Part shown: positions 18,051 through 26,387 of the stretch, piece after piece
Numbering within the stretch: position 1 is the first letter of the stretch
Layout of the letters: each line of letters starts with the position of its first letter
NCBI GenBank assembly: GCA_900555635.1
Contig: USLU01000003.1
Location: 97,749 to 161,748 of the forward strand
Direction of reading: 5' to 3'
DNA: 64,000 bases
From: an uncultured Bacteroides sp.
GTDB taxonomy: Bacteria > Bacteroidota > Bacteroidia > Bacteroidales > Bacteroidaceae
Program-made: the position numbers and the translations under genes
The notes under the pieces: generated by a model
The model's input: only the letters and a program-made list of their open reading frames with translations
Told to the model about the DNA's origin: nothing
Databases searched by the model: none

Positions 18051-19289
18051 CTACTTGTATAAATAGTACTTTTTCGACAATTTGCGGAAGTCGTCAGCAT
18101 CCTTATACCAGTAGTCGCGTATGTCTTCCCAACGGTTACTTTTCGAGAAGCGTTCGCGTATCTGCTTTGAACCGCTTACTTTGTCGAACATGTTAAAGCG
18201 TCCCTTGTCGGCATGGTCGAAGACGGCACGATCCGGATAAAGTGCCGCCACTTCCTGCATCACCAGGAACTGAATATCACTCAGCGGCGCTTTACCAAAA
18301 TCCATGATGTGTACTTGTACGCCTTGCAACAATTCTCCCTTACCTACACTGTAGAAGGGTTTCAAGTACATAGGTCTGAATACTACTCCCGGTACTTCCA
18401 GCCCGTTCAGGTTTTTGGCAAGTTTCTCAGCTTCTACCCATGGAGCTGCAAACATCTGGAACGGAATAGTATAACCTACACCGATAGACATGTAACCCAG
18501 TTCGCCAAGAATACCACTGACGGGGTAGAAGAATGCTGAATGTGGATGTGGAATGTGAGGAGAGGAGGGAACCCATTGCAATCCGGTCTGCGTGTAATCC
18601 ATCCGGCGCTTCCAACCTTTCATCTTTACGACTTGCAAGTTGCATTGTTCCCCATCTTTCAACATCTTTTCTCCGTTCAACATCAATGCTAACTCACCGC
18701 AAGTGAGTGCGTAAAGGTACGGAATTTTAAATTGACTGACAAAAGATACGCAATCATCTTCAGTCAGGTTACCTTCTATCTTCAATCCGCCTACAGGGTT
18801 GGGACGATCCAGGACGATAAACTCTTTGCCATTCTCGGCAGCAGCTTCCATAGCCAAACCCATCGTACTGATATAGGTAAATGAACGGCAACCGATGTCC
18901 TGAATATCATATACCAATACATCGACGTCCTTCAGCATCTCCGGCGTAGCCTTGCGTGTCTTTCCGTAAAGAGAATAGACGGGCAGCCCGGTCGAGGCAT
19001 CTTTGATATCTGTAACATGATCGCCTGCATGTACATCGCCACGTACTCCATGTTCGGGTCCGTAAAGGGCAACTAAGTTTACATTCCCCGCTTCGTGCAG
19101 GATGTCGATAGTAGACTTCATGTTGTTATCTACACCGGTCGGATTGGTTATCAACCCTACACGCTTACCTTCCAGGCACTTGAAATTCTGCTCCTTCAGA
19201 ACTTCGATACCCGTCTTGATATTAATCTTTTGTGCCTTCAGTGCACCACATAGCACACATAGCACACAAACGAGAATATATTTCTTCAT
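18051..19289 (-). CDS. namZ: NamZ-type exo-beta-N-acetylmuramidase (DUF1343, GH171)
   Basis: This 412-aa protein has a signal peptide (MKKYILVCVLCVLCGALKAQ). Family motifs are KRVGLITNPTGVD, LYGPEHGVRGD, VYDIQDIGCRSFTY, LDRPNPVGG and YTIPFQ. NamZ removes MurNAc from the non-reducing end of peptide-free glycan strands. Export implies action in the periplasm. It lies directly downstream of ampG in the salvage cluster. A second copy is at 31091..32257; the two are clearly divergent, so they may prefer different chain lengths or substitutions. Confidence 0.9.
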   Translation of the reverse strand: MKKYILVCVLCVLCGALKAQKINIKTGIEVLKEQNFKCLEGKRVGLITNPTGVDNNMKSTIDILHEAGNVNLVALYGPEHGVRGDVHAGDHVTDIKDASTGLPVYSLYGKTRKATPEMLKDVDVLVYDIQDIGCRSFTYISTMGLAMEAAAENGKEFIVLDRPNPVGGLKIEGNLTEDDCVSFVSQFKIPYLYALTCGELALMLNGEKMLKDGEQCNLQVVKMKGWKRRMDYTQTGLQWVPSSPHIPHPHSAFFYPVSGILGELGYMSIGVGYTIPFQMFAAPWVEAEKLAKNLNGLEVPGVVFRPMYLKPFYSVGKGELLQGVQVHIMDFGKAPLSDIQFLVMQEVAALYPDRAVFDHADKGRFNMFDKVSGSKQIRERFSKSNRWEDIRDYWYKDADDFRKLSKKYYLYK

Positions 19290-19327
19290 AACAAATAACT
19301 AATCACTAATAACTTATCACTATTTCT

Positions 19328-20650
19328 TTATTTCTTCCCATATTCCGGATCTATCTTCCTGTCTGCAAAGATGGTAACGATTACCGTAGCAATACAACAT
19401 ACTATTACCAACCAGAAGAAGTTGATATAACCGATTGCCTCTTGAATATACCCTGCAAACATACCCGGAATCATCATGCTCAGTGCCATGAATGCGGTGC
19501 AGATGGCATAATGGGATGTCTTGAACTCGCCTTCGGAGAAGTACATCATGTAGAGCATATATGCAGTGAACCCGAATCCATAGCCGAATTGTTCGATGGC
19601 AATGGCGGTTGAGATAGCAAACAGGTTTTCGGGTTGACCGATGGCTAAGTAGACGAATGTAAGGCAAGGCAGCGTCATACATCCTGCCATCCACCAGATA
19701 GAGCGTTTCAGTCCGATGCGCGATGCGAACAGTCCTCCGAGAATACCACCTGCGGTAAGGAATATCACGCCGATAGTGCCATATACAATGCCTACTTCGG
19801 CTGTGGAAAGTTCTAAACCTCCCGATTCCTTGCTTGCTACAAGGAAAGGCATACACATCTTGATAAGGAATGCTTCGGGCAAGCGGTAGAGCAGCATGAA
19901 TACGATGGCAAGCACTGCTCCCGGTTTGGTAAAGTAGGTGGCGAATGTGCGTCCGAACTCTATAAAGATAGCCTTTGCACTGGCTGTACCCGCTGACAAC
20001 ACGGACTTATCGGAAGTGGGGCGGGGTATGGCAAAGAGATGATAGAAAGTCACTGAACTGAATATAATAGCTGTAACCAGCATCGTGATAGTCCATGATA
20101 ACGGGATATTGTTATACTTCAGTTCGATGGCACCGGCTATTGCCACGAGTACGCCTTGCCCGAAAATGGATGCCAGACGGTAGAAGGTGCTTCGGATGCC
20201 GACAAATGCCGCCTGGTCACTTTGTTTCAGCGCCAGCATATAGAAACCGTCGGCGGCAATATCGTGTGTGGCAGAGGCAAATGCTGTGATGATAAACAGT
20301 ATCAGCGTGATGGTGAACATGCTGATAGGGGTTTGTCCGGCTGCCATTGTCGCTTCATCGGGGCGTGGAATGGATAGGGTAAGCAGGATAAATGCAATCG
20401 ACATCAGGATCTGCATCGAGAGAATCCACCATCTTTTAGTCTTGATGATATCTACGAAGGGACTCCAGAAGGGTTTGATAGTCCAAGGCAGATACAGCAG
20501 GCTGGTAAATAGAGCCATCTCGCCATTGGGAACACCCATCTTGGCGAACATCAGTACTGAAATGTTATTCACGATAAAGTATGGAATACCTTGTGCAAAG
20601 TAGAGTGTCGGTACCCATGCCCAGGGTGATATGTTTTTTAGGTTGTTCAT
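19328..20650 (-). CDS. ampG: AmpG-like muropeptide/MurNAc permease (MFS)
   Basis: This 440-aa major-facilitator protein has about twelve membrane segments. The N-terminus (WVPTLYFAQGIPYFIVNNISVLMF) and WTIKPFWSPFVDIIKTKRWWI match AmpG-type permeases, which bring GlcNAc-anhydroMurNAc peptides into the cytoplasm. Adjacent namZ and LytB-like genes support a role in cell-wall fragment uptake. The substrate here could be a disaccharide or MurNAc rather than an anhydro muropeptide. Confidence 0.88.
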   Translation of the reverse strand: MNNLKNISPWAWVPTLYFAQGIPYFIVNNISVLMFAKMGVPNGEMALFTSLLYLPWTIKPFWSPFVDIIKTKRWWILSMQILMSIAFILLTLSIPRPDEATMAAGQTPISMFTITLILFIITAFASATHDIAADGFYMLALKQSDQAAFVGIRSTFYRLASIFGQGVLVAIAGAIELKYNNIPLSWTITMLVTAIIFSSVTFYHLFAIPRPTSDKSVLSAGTASAKAIFIEFGRTFATYFTKPGAVLAIVFMLLYRLPEAFLIKMCMPFLVASKESGGLELSTAEVGIVYGTIGVIFLTAGGILGGLFASRIGLKRSIWWMAGCMTLPCLTFVYLAIGQPENLFAISTAIAIEQFGYGFGFTAYMLYMMYFSEGEFKTSHYAICTAFMALSMMIPGMFAGYIQEAIGYINFFWLVIVCCIATVIVTIFADRKIDPEYGKK

Positions 20651-20674
20651 GATATTGATTTTTATCTGTTTAAA

Positions 20675-21991
20675 TTAGTCGTACAGCTTATCAATGCTTG
20701 CACCGATGTAGTAATGCAGAAGAATCGCATCGTATTGATAGCCTTGTTCACCCATCACAGCGGCACCTATCTGACATAATCCCACACCATGACCCCAACC
20801 GGCTCCGGTAAGGATGAAGCGTCCGGGGATGCCTTCGGGCGAAACGTCTTCTTTGTCTACCACAAAAGCCGAACTGTAAAGGTGTGACGTGGAAAGTGTG
20901 CGGCGTATTTCCAACTCCTTTCCGATGATGAGTGTTTTCTTTGTACCGATGATTTTCAGTTTCCAAAAACGTGCGGAGGTACCGCGGGCTATAGGAACAA
21001 GGTCGATAATTTGTCCATAGTCGATGCCCGAACGTTTCAGAATGAGGGCTGAAAGTTCGTCTTGTGTATATACCACTTTCCAACGGTAGAAGTCTGTAGT
21101 TTCCTGGTCGTAATTATTGAGTACTTGAGAAAGTATCTTCTTGTCCGTTGTGTTACAGAAGGCTTCCGGTGAGGTACGAATCCAACGGTCGGCTTCGGCC
21201 TCTACAGTGAGATCGGGCAAGCTTTCCACTTTATAGTCTCTTTGCTTCCGGAGGTAGGGATACTTCACGTCTTCCCAGCAATATTGAAATTCCTCGAATG
21301 CACCGCCGCAACATTTGGAGAAACGGGCATCACAGATCTTTCCGTCGGACATCAGCACCTGCCCGCGAGTGGCGGCAATGGCTTGCTTCACGATTTCGGT
21401 GGAAGCACGGGTAATGCCTTGGTAACGTTGGCAATGGTCGTCTGCACAAACGTCGAAACGGGTGTGGTCTTCGCGGTCGTACCAACGGATGAGCTCTTCT
21501 TCGGTCTGCGTCATTGCTGAATAGCCGGTTTGGGCGGCTTCAATTTCTTTATTCTTCTGAATCTGTGCCAACAACCAACTACGGGAAATGACGGCATGGG
21601 CTTTCAGAAGCTCTAAAGAGGCGGTTGCACTCATCTCAGAAGAGATGACGCTGGTCAGGTAGTCTTCTACGTTGATAACATTGATGCCGGTAAGCTTGCC
21701 GTTCTCAACAATGATTTTCAAGGCACCCAAGAAGCGTTGGTCTTCTTTACGTTCCCAATGGAAGTTGATGCCAATGGTAACATCTAATAGCTCAAAAGCG
21801 TCTGTAGCTTCATGCAGTGGCTCGAACAGAAGTTCATCATACCGACGTCCGTTCCAAAGAATTTTACCTTCATCGTAGGTCACGACTTGTTTGCCGCTGA
21901 TTTCCGTTCCGGCAATGCGATACGGATTCAGCAAGACAAACTCTATTTGAGATTCGAATAGGATGCCTACATGTACTTTGGGCTCTTTCAT
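20675..21991 (-). CDS. SpoIID/LytB-domain protein without signal peptide
   Basis: This 438-aa protein has the SpoIID domain signature INVEDYLTSVISSEMSATASLELLKAHAVISRSW, split by composition across residues about 115-150, plus TRGQVLMSDGKICDARFSKCCGG and a C-terminal GAGWGHGVGLCQIGA. SpoIID is a lytic transglycosylase of denuded glycan and LytB an amidase enhancer, both normally exported. Here the protein begins MKEPKVHVGILFE with no signal peptide or membrane segment, so it is probably cytoplasmic and could cut imported glycan fragments. It is 24 nt upstream of ampG. Tannerella forsythia has a LytB-type gene in its MurNAc cluster as well. Confidence 0.85.
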   Translation of the reverse strand: MKEPKVHVGILFESQIEFVLLNPYRIAGTEISGKQVVTYDEGKILWNGRRYDELLFEPLHEATDAFELLDVTIGINFHWERKEDQRFLGALKIIVENGKLTGINVINVEDYLTSVISSEMSATASLELLKAHAVISRSWLLAQIQKNKEIEAAQTGYSAMTQTEEELIRWYDREDHTRFDVCADDHCQRYQGITRASTEIVKQAIAATRGQVLMSDGKICDARFSKCCGGAFEEFQYCWEDVKYPYLRKQRDYKVESLPDLTVEAEADRWIRTSPEAFCNTTDKKILSQVLNNYDQETTDFYRWKVVYTQDELSALILKRSGIDYGQIIDLVPIARGTSARFWKLKIIGTKKTLIIGKELEIRRTLSTSHLYSSAFVVDKEDVSPEGIPGRFILTGAGWGHGVGLCQIGAAVMGEQGYQYDAILLHYYIGASIDKLYD

Positions 21992-21998
21992 ACTGTTT

Positions 21999-22934
21999 TT
22001 ATTTAATCTGTTCTTTTATATGTTGTCTTAACTGGTGGAAATCATTCTCCGAAAGACAAACTTCACCAAGAATCCGGTCAATGTCTTCGGCAGTAATCTT
22101 CAGGAAATCCTTTTCTACGGGAGTGATAAACACACCACCCAGATCGACGGAAGCAGGACTGCTCAGCAGATTGGCTTCGCCCTCGGCCGTGTAGCAGGCA
22201 GGGCGATGCTGGGCACGGGGGAAGACAAACACAATCCATTTATCTGATTCATACATTGCAAGCACATTCATCATCGGTTCCTCTTCGCCGGGTTTCACGG
22301 TCATCGAACGGTAAATGATTTCGAACAATTCCGTAGCAGCATTCTTATCGGCAGATTCGATGACGAGCGTGGCACGAGGGGCATCATTCAGATACCAAAG
22401 TATCGCTTTCTTGTAATCTGCAATTTTTCCTGCAATCTGTCCTCTCCAATCTTTCTCGATGGGCATAAAACCTTTGTTGCCTGCCTGGAAGTGTGCATGG
22501 TCGGGGGCGGAAGCGCCGCATTTGGGTCCATTGTAAAAGAGGGTATAATCCGATAATGCTTGCGCTAAGTCCAGCATATCTCCGAAGCGAACGGCAATGC
22601 GTTGGTCTACATGCTCCATCTCCGGTATCGTCAGGTGACGGGGAAAGATGGGGAAGGGGTTGACCAAGATATTGTAATGTCCGTCAAAAGGAATCCCTTT
22701 CTGTACAGGCGGCAAGTTAGCCGGGCAGAGGAAACATTTTCTTTCCCGGATGGACTTGGTATCTACCTTGGCACCGGAAGATACGATGCGGGCAGGGTTG
22801 AACTGTACTTTATAGGGAATGCCGTTTACATTCAATTCCTTCACCTTTACTCCTGAGAGGGCGGCGTAGTTGTCGTGCGCCGTTTCCCAGGAAGCCAGTT
22901 GTTCGGTTAGAAGATTGTGTACCGTTTGATTCAT
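21999..22934 (-). CDS. DUF4922 protein, HIT/GalT-like nucleotidyltransferase or phosphorylase
   Basis: This 311-aa cytoplasmic protein has CFLC (C67, C70), which may bind zinc, followed by PRHLTIPEMEH and the catalytic-type motif DHAHFQAG (H146, H148, Q150). These are hallmarks of the HIT/galactose-1-phosphate uridylyltransferase fold. A nucleotidyl transfer or phosphorolysis on a sugar phosphate or dinucleotide is likely. It lies 7 nt from the SpoIID-domain gene and 34 nt from the glycosyltransferase, suggesting translation together. The exact substrate is unknown. Confidence 0.75.
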   Translation of the reverse strand: MNQTVHNLLTEQLASWETAHDNYAALSGVKVKELNVNGIPYKVQFNPARIVSSGAKVDTKSIRERKCFLCPANLPPVQKGIPFDGHYNILVNPFPIFPRHLTIPEMEHVDQRIAVRFGDMLDLAQALSDYTLFYNGPKCGASAPDHAHFQAGNKGFMPIEKDWRGQIAGKIADYKKAILWYLNDAPRATLVIESADKNAATELFEIIYRSMTVKPGEEEPMMNVLAMYESDKWIVFVFPRAQHRPACYTAEGEANLLSSPASVDLGGVFITPVEKDFLKITAEDIDRILGEVCLSENDFHQLRQHIKEQIK

Positions 22935-22968
22935 ATATTATGTTCGATTAGACGATTTGCGACCGGAT

Positions 22969-24432
22969 TTATTTCTTCTTGTTTAAGGCGACACGTGCTT
23001 GGAGTTCCCAAGTGCGGATGCGGTCTTTGTACACATTGTGACTATTCATTTTCACAATGTCCAGTGAAGCGTCGGAGTTATCGTCCCAACGGCGGCAGAG
23101 ATATACTACCTCATACACACGTCCTATCTGATACTGACGTGAGAAGTTCAGTCCCAGTGCATAGTCTTCACCATAGCTGGTATTGGGCACTTTTACTTCA
23201 CGCAATACCGGAGTGTAGAAAGCACGGGGAGCGCCCAAACCATTGATGCGGAGCGCATTGTTGCGACCGTTCTCCGGAGTCCATTCTTTATGGTCGATGA
23301 TGCCTGGAGCAATCATATGCATATTGAAGTCTGTCATCATATAAGTACCTACCACCATGGCGCAATTCTGTTCGTAGAAGGCACGGACCATGATAGACAG
23401 TGTGTTTTCGCTGCTATATACATCGTCACTATCCAGCTGTACGGCAAACTTTCCACATTTAGGATGGTGTACACCCATGTTCCAGCAGCCTCCGATGCCC
23501 AAGTCGTTACGTTCGGGAATGATATGAATTAGTCTTTCGTCCTCTTTGAATTCATCGATTGCTTCGGTGGTGCCGTCCGTAGAATGGTTGTCGATGATGA
23601 TAAGGTTATATTTGAAGTCTGTCTTCTGGCTCAATACAGATTTGATGGCGTCACGAATCGTGCGGATGCGGTTGCGTACCGGGATGATAACAGATGCTTC
23701 ATACTCAAAGTTACCCGCCGAGAACTCAATCTTCTTAAATTCCGGTGCAAGGTATCCGCCAATCTCTTTCAGATGTTCGGTACATGCCTGTTCCATCTCG
23801 ATCTGCCGGTCACGGTTCTTCGGGTCAACGTAGTCGAAGATTTTTTCGCCACTCTTGCGAGTGTCATTTTCTACTTCACTGTACAGATATTCGTTAATGT
23901 GTACTAAGTCTTCTTTCTGACTTAATTTCAAGCGTAAATCATAAAGACCGGCGAAGTTATAGTCCGACTTCATTCGTCCGGCAGCTTCTTTGAACTTCTT
24001 GGCGTCGAACAACAGCACGGAACCGAAATTAAAATCATCTCTCAATGAACCGAATTGATAGTCTATTACCGGGGCATTAGTCTGTTTCCCTTCTGCTATC
24101 TGGTAGTGGTCGGCATATACCATACCGGCTTTGGAATCTTCAAGAATATGTATCATGCGTTCCAAAGCAAACATGCCCATTTCAAGGGTTGTCTCTTTGG
24201 TATAGAGTAATATATAATCTCCTTTGGCAACTTTTGCAATGGCTTGCATAGCCGCACTACTATAAGGCATGTCCACAAACAACACTTCGCAACCGGGGAA
24301 CTCCGATTTCAAAGAGCCACTGGTGGTTATTAAACGGATCTCTTCTACAAGTTCTGTAGCCTGAAGCCCTTTTACTGTTTTCTCTACTTGGTCTTTTCCT
24401 GCGTAAGGAAGAAAGCAACTGATCTTTTTCAT
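22969..24432 (-). CDS. Family 2 glycosyltransferase with two GT-A-like domains
   Basis: In this 487-aa protein, the C-terminal part (from about residue 247) is a canonical GT2 domain: ASVIIPVRNRIRTIRDAIKS, IIDNHSTDGT and the metal-binding LDSDD. The N-terminal 240 residues resemble a diverged second GT-A domain (AKGDYILLYTKETTLEMG) with the DxD lost. No membrane segment is evident. It sits inside the salvage cluster next to the HIT-like gene, so the two may act on one nucleotide sugar. Acceptor and donor are unknown. Confidence 0.8.
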   Translation of the reverse strand: MKKISCFLPYAGKDQVEKTVKGLQATELVEEIRLITTSGSLKSEFPGCEVLFVDMPYSSAAMQAIAKVAKGDYILLYTKETTLEMGMFALERMIHILEDSKAGMVYADHYQIAEGKQTNAPVIDYQFGSLRDDFNFGSVLLFDAKKFKEAAGRMKSDYNFAGLYDLRLKLSQKEDLVHINEYLYSEVENDTRKSGEKIFDYVDPKNRDRQIEMEQACTEHLKEIGGYLAPEFKKIEFSAGNFEYEASVIIPVRNRIRTIRDAIKSVLSQKTDFKYNLIIIDNHSTDGTTEAIDEFKEDERLIHIIPERNDLGIGGCWNMGVHHPKCGKFAVQLDSDDVYSSENTLSIMVRAFYEQNCAMVVGTYMMTDFNMHMIAPGIIDHKEWTPENGRNNALRINGLGAPRAFYTPVLREVKVPNTSYGEDYALGLNFSRQYQIGRVYEVVYLCRRWDDNSDASLDIVKMNSHNVYKDRIRTWELQARVALNKKK

Positions 24433-24481
24433 ATAATAGTATTTTTTCTTATGTCATTTTCTTATTCTCCACTTTCCACTT

Positions 24482-26341
24482 TCAATTTTTCACTTTCAGA
24501 AGTCCCACCTCTCCGCTTGTTGCTGTGAAAAGTACTTCCCGCCTGCTTAATGGAACTACGGTGCTGATAAGTGAATTTCCTATTTTGTGTTTCCACAGTA
24601 CCTTGCCCGTCTTGGCTTCCAGTGCGAAGATAAGTCCTTCTTTGGTACTGCCAAACATTACACCGTCTTTTTCTACTTGCATGGAAGGAGCATGTTCGTA
24701 GCCAAAGCCTACATTAGATGCCCACAACTCTTTTGGGGTGTCGCCTTGGGTAGAATAGCAAACAATGCTATCGTTCATCGTTTTACTGTAGATACGTTCA
24801 TGGTCTTCGGATAAGCCGATGGTTTCGCGTACCATAGACTGGAATGTGCGCCAAACGGTGTTACCTGTCTTTAGATCGATGGCGGTCATGGCACGTTGGG
24901 GATCTGTAATGAATACTTTCCCATTGGCGGCTACCGGCCATACGGCAGCGGGAGAGAAATGCATGCGAGTTAGTCCGCCGGTCCATTTCCACAGTTCTTT
25001 TCCGTCTGCTTTGTTCAGTGCATACAGTGTATTATCCCATGCACCGAAGATTACTTTGTCTTCTGTTACCAATGGCTTGGTTTCAATGTAGCCCTTTACG
25101 CCTGTAAAGGTCCACTTTACGTTTCCAGAGTTGAGGTTTATAGCACGGAATGTATGGTCACTTGCACCGATATAGGCAATGCCATTCTCTATGGTTACAG
25201 CTCCGAGTACAGGCTCGGCAGCTTCTACTTTCCACAGGAGACTTCCGTCTTTCGCGTTCAGTCCGTAGATGTGACGGTCGGCAGAACCGAATACAACAAT
25301 ACCTTCACTTACAGCCGGAGTGCCTACGATGCGTTTACCCGATTCAAAACTCCATAGCTTCTTACCGTTCTTTAAAGAGTAAGCTGTCAGGCGTCCCATG
25401 TCATCGCCTACAAAAACTTTATCTTTTTCTGTGGCAGGCGAGCAGTATATACCGGCACCGGTTTGTACTACCCACTGTTCTTTTACTTGCGGATAGGTTT
25501 TGTTTACGGTAAAGTCAGGGTATTTTTCTGCTTTACCATTACGGTCATAATATGCTTGGGTCAAGGAGAAAGCAGCCCATTGTTTTTTCGGTTCTCCGAT
25601 ACGTTGAGTATAAACTAAGATGGAATCGCTGGTTACTTCATAAATACCATAGCCCGGCTTGTCTTCTTTATCTCGCAGATTACTACGCATCAGGATGCCG
25701 GGAATACCATCATATCTCAAATTACGGTTACTATGATAATGTCCGCCTATCATCAGGCGAATGTTATAGGGGCGAATAGCGTCTGTTACCTCGTACCAGT
25801 TATCTACGTCACCATCCATCAGGGGATAGTGGGTAACGAGTATCACGGGTTTGTCTTTTCCGGCTTTTTCCATTTCTTCCGTCATCCAGCGGATGTCTTG
25901 AGGTACTACATGCCCGTAAGCCATACGCATCAGCGGTCCGGAATTGAACCCGAGGAACAGGAAACCTTTGTGCTCGAACTCAAAGCGCTCGCTGCCGAAG
26001 ATTTCTCCGAATGCAGTACATCCCGAGTCACTCCACTTTGTCTCGTGGTTTCCAAGGGTTACATAGTACTTTGTTTTCAGCAAGTCAAGGCATGATTTCA
26101 CTCTTTCCATAGTAGCACGGTCGCCTTCTTCCGTAATGTCTCCCGTAACCAGAACAAAATCAATGCTGTCGGTCGCATTAATCTGTGCTACCGAACGCAA
26201 TAAATCCTCTGTCGGATTCGGATTGTTCGGACTGAAATGGATATCTGTCAGCTGTGCAAAGCGGAATTTCCCATGCTGTGCCTGCGCCCCGAGGGGAAGC
26301 AGACAAGCGATCAGGATGATTATTAATAGTCTTCGATTCAT
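24482..26341 (-). CDS. Metallophosphoesterase fused to PQQ-like beta-propeller
   Basis: This 619-aa protein has a signal peptide (cleaved after GAQAQ, about residue 22). Residues about 25-280 are a calcineurin-like phosphoesterase with DIHF (D33, H35), TGDIT (D68), GNHE (N98, H99), THYPLMDGD and GGHYHSN. Residues about 300-619 form a beta-propeller with repeated tryptophan-docking-type units (GKKLWSFESG, GSLLWKVEAA, GKELWKWTGG, GKVLWKHKIG). The protein would act in the periplasm. Substrate unknown; a phosphorylated wall or teichoic-type fragment would suit the neighbourhood. Confidence 0.85.
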   Translation of the reverse strand: MNRRLLIIILIACLLPLGAQAQHGKFRFAQLTDIHFSPNNPNPTEDLLRSVAQINATDSIDFVLVTGDITEEGDRATMERVKSCLDLLKTKYYVTLGNHETKWSDSGCTAFGEIFGSERFEFEHKGFLFLGFNSGPLMRMAYGHVVPQDIRWMTEEMEKAGKDKPVILVTHYPLMDGDVDNWYEVTDAIRPYNIRLMIGGHYHSNRNLRYDGIPGILMRSNLRDKEDKPGYGIYEVTSDSILVYTQRIGEPKKQWAAFSLTQAYYDRNGKAEKYPDFTVNKTYPQVKEQWVVQTGAGIYCSPATEKDKVFVGDDMGRLTAYSLKNGKKLWSFESGKRIVGTPAVSEGIVVFGSADRHIYGLNAKDGSLLWKVEAAEPVLGAVTIENGIAYIGASDHTFRAINLNSGNVKWTFTGVKGYIETKPLVTEDKVIFGAWDNTLYALNKADGKELWKWTGGLTRMHFSPAAVWPVAANGKVFITDPQRAMTAIDLKTGNTVWRTFQSMVRETIGLSEDHERIYSKTMNDSIVCYSTQGDTPKELWASNVGFGYEHAPSMQVEKDGVMFGSTKEGLIFALEAKTGKVLWKHKIGNSLISTVVPLSRREVLFTATSGEVGLLKVKN

Positions 26342-26387
26342 AGATGATGATTGGTTTTATTGATGATGTTATTGGTCTTATAAGATA

